Shown one piece after another: positions 62,149-64,000 of a DNA stretch of 64,000 bases. The notes under the pieces are model-generated. The model worked only from the letters and a program-made list of their open reading frames with translations. It was not told where the DNA came from and ran no database searches. Source of the stretch: Hemicordylus capensis (Eukaryota; Chordata; Lepidosauria; Squamata; Cordylidae); NCBI RefSeq assembly GCF_027244095.1, contig NC_069671.1, forward strand, positions 1,488,001 to 1,552,000. The letters are read 5' to 3'. A program made the position numbers and the translations under genes. Each line of letters begins with the position of its first letter. The stretch's first letter is position 1.

Positions 62149-62662
62149 GCAGGGTCCGCCCTGGTTTGCATTTGGGTGGGAGACCCCATGGTTGAGCCCT
62201 GGAAGGTATTACCCTGAGAGGGGGTAATGGGGCCGTAGCTCAGTGGAAGAGCCCCTGCCTGTCTGCCTGCTTGCTCTTATTTATTTATTTATTTATTTTT
62301 ACATTTTTATATCCCGCTCTTCCTCCAAGGTGGAGCCCAGAGCGGTTCACTACATACTTAAGTTTCTCCTCAAACAATCCTGTGAAGTAGGTGAGGCTGA
62401 GAGAGAAGTGACTGGCCCAGAGTCACCCAGCAAGTCTCTTGGCTGATTGAGGATTTGAACTCGGGTCTCCCCAGTCCTAGTCCGGCACTCTAACCACTAC
62501 ACCACGCTGACTTCCAAGTTCCCTCTCTGGTGGCATCTCCAAGATAGGGCTGGGAGAGACGCAGACGCCTTGGGGAAGCCACTGCCGGTTGGAGTAGACA
62601 TTATTATTGAGCGAGATGGACCAAGGGTCTGACTCAGTATATGGCAGCTGCCTATGTTCCTA
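62128..62662 (+). mobile_element. Composite 5S-tRNA SINE split by another SINE
   Basis: Head and tRNA A box at 62128-62278 (ggctaagcagggtccgccct; gtagctcagtgg), and body and 3' end at 62513-62662 (gtggcatctccaagatag; ctcagtatatggcagctg). The break holds the element at 62279-62515. Confidence 0.85.
62279..62515 (-). mobile_element. tRNA-derived SINE with (ATAA)n tail, inserted in another SINE
   Basis: On the minus strand: gtgtagtggttagagtgccg, ttcaaatcctcaatc, tgggccagtcacttc, and an (AAAT)n tail at 62279-62300. Same family as 15078-15288. Confidence 0.85.
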
Positions 62663-62663
62663 G

Positions 62664-62740
62664 TTTCCCCACCAAATCCAAACAAGAGCAGGCCCTGCTT
62701 AGCAAAGGGGACCATTGATACTTGCTGCCACAAGGCCAGG
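62664..62740 (-). mobile_element. Composite SINE 5' head fragment
   Basis: Reverse of ggccttgtggcagcaagta and ctttgctaagcagggcctg; only the 5S-like head, in opposite orientation to the SINE just before it. Confidence 0.75.
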
Positions 62741-63118
62741 CCTGGAGCTCCTTGTGCAATAGGGAAAGCAGGTAGCAAGTCAGATCCAGGGGCATCTTGG
62801 ACTCTCACTCCAGAGGGTCTGTGACTGTGGTAACCAGAAGGCCCCACAATAGCTGGACTGATCTGAGATGGGAACCTGATTGCTTTGGTAGCTGGTGGTG
62901 TGGGGCATATCCCTGTTTCAGAGCCAGGAGGAGCTTTGTGGGGTGGGGGGGAGACTGGAGTGGGACACAGACTTCCCTGCTAGAAGAACCCTGGTGGGAA
63001 GGGTGTCTTGTGCCGATGTTAGGGATTTGTGGGCTGGGCTCTTAAATCTGCCCCCACCCCACGTTTTTCTCTGTTTCTCCTCTGCTTGATAGAACAGGTG
63101 CACTTGCAATCAGATGCT

Positions 63119-63422
63119 GAACTCCTCCTCCTCCTCTTGATCCTATCTACAAATAGACGCTCTGCTTGCCTGCCATGGAGCCTTTTGGATTCTTAAAAGA
63201 GAGGCTCTTTTGGAGCCTCTTGCGTTCATGACTCTGTGTGCCGGGATGGTGAGACCCCTTGTATTAGGGTGAACTCCTCCTCCTCCTCTTGATCCTAACT
63301 ACAAATAGACGCTCTGCTTGCCTGCCATGGAGCCTTTTGGATTCTTAAAAGAGAGGCTCTTTTGGAGCCTCTTGCGTTCATGGCTCTGTGTGCTGGGATG
63401 GTGAGACCCCTTGTATTAGGGT
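63119..63422. repeat. 152-base tandem duplication
   Basis: Unit 1 at 63119-63270 and unit 2 at 63271-63422 differ at about three positions. Each unit holds a hairpin, aaaagagaggctctttt. Confidence 0.95.
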
Positions 63423-64000
63423 GCTCTCCTTTCCTAGAGCTGCTCCTGGGGTCTCTTGTGCCTGCCCTGTCTTGAGCCCATTTATGTGATTCCTCTTTGG
63501 GCTTGGCCTTCCCATAGTAGCTTCCCAGTCAGAGGACTCAGAAGATCATGTTCAAATACCTACTGGATCGTGAAGCCCACCAGGTGACCTTCATAGATTG
63601 AGCCCTCCGCTCTTAGCTTAACCTTCTTCAGGCAGTGGTCGTAAAGCCCTCTGTATGCCACACCATAGAAACATCAGATGTTTGTGGCTTTGCACTTAGA
63701 TGATGATCTTGATTTGCTGGCTTTCTGTTCTGAAACTAATTGGTGATTCCTGGAGGAAATATTCCCCTGAGCATGGCTTTTCCTCTGTCCTAGATTTAAG
63801 GTGGTGAAGAAAGTAAAAATCCCCAATCATATTGTGGTGCTCACTTGTGTTCAGGTGCATGGGGCTGGGAAATGACTTAAAATATCCACCTGGCAAATGG
63901 GTTGTATCTGCATATGTTGCATGCCAATATTTATTACCTGAATGTAGATATACCTGTTTTAGTGAGCATAGGTTCCTGTGGAGATCAGAGGCAGTACGTT

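Larger units (their letters stand above)
62000..64000 (+). other. TBC1D10A: TBC1D10A intron 1 (5' part)
   Basis: Starts with GTGAGT. It contains a nested SINE group at 62128-62740 and a tandem duplication at 63119-63422. The last 570 bases look unique, with no exon recognised. Confidence 0.6.

Overview
This is a nuclear genomic window from a vertebrate, most likely a squamate reptile (lizard). The protein exons are clearly vertebrate, with GT-AG introns and CpG-island promoters. The interspersed repeats are typical of lizards: composite SINEs with a 5S rRNA-like head and a tRNA-like body, a Sauria-type SINE with a BovB-like tail, CR1- and L2-like LINE 3' ends, and many copies of a palindromic ACTACAACTCCCATCATCC repeat. 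No bacterial, phage or CRISPR sequence is present.

Layout. (1) 964-22275, plus strand: the 3' third of CIT (citron Rho-interacting kinase), 13 exons that splice in frame to encode the end of the PH domain, the whole citron-homology (CNH) domain and the C-terminal tail ending in a PDZ ligand, followed by a 2-kb 3' UTR. (2) 22276-25209: repeat-rich spacer. (3) 25210 to about 34900, minus strand: complete PRKAB1 (AMPK beta-1), seven coding exons giving 268 residues, plus an untranslated first exon in a CpG island. It lies tail-to-tail with CIT, as in mammals. (4) 35100-47000: repeat-rich spacer with two or three repeat-poor blocks that may be regulatory; the small last exon of TMEM233 should lie here. 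(5) 47082-56946, minus strand: TMEM233, a two-pass dispanin (CD225) protein, with two of its exons recognised and a CpG-island promoter. (6) 57500-61300: spacer with SINEs. (7) 61300-64000, plus strand: CpG island and first coding exon of TBC1D10A (EPI64), a Rab GTPase-activating protein, with the start of its first intron.

The genes do not form a pathway. CIT acts at the cytokinetic midbody, PRKAB1 is the scaffold of the AMPK energy sensor, TMEM233 is a small membrane protein and TBC1D10A regulates Rab GTPases. CIT-PRKAB1-TMEM233 is the conserved vertebrate order. TBC1D10A beside TMEM233 differs from human, where TBC1D10A is on another chromosome.

The most interesting non-coding signals are a family of palindromic repeats whose core resembles the ZNF143/THAP11 promoter motif, with copies at or near all three promoters in the window; a 1.7-kb foldback DNA element (16800-18517) with long inverted arms; two LINE 3' ends lying just upstream of CIT splice acceptors; a GT/GA microsatellite just upstream of the PRKAB1 start-exon acceptor; and a proline-rich N-terminus with a PPxY motif in TMEM233 that I do not recall in the human protein. 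I see no wholly new gene system. All coordinates come from reading the sequence by eye and all homology calls from memory of the families.
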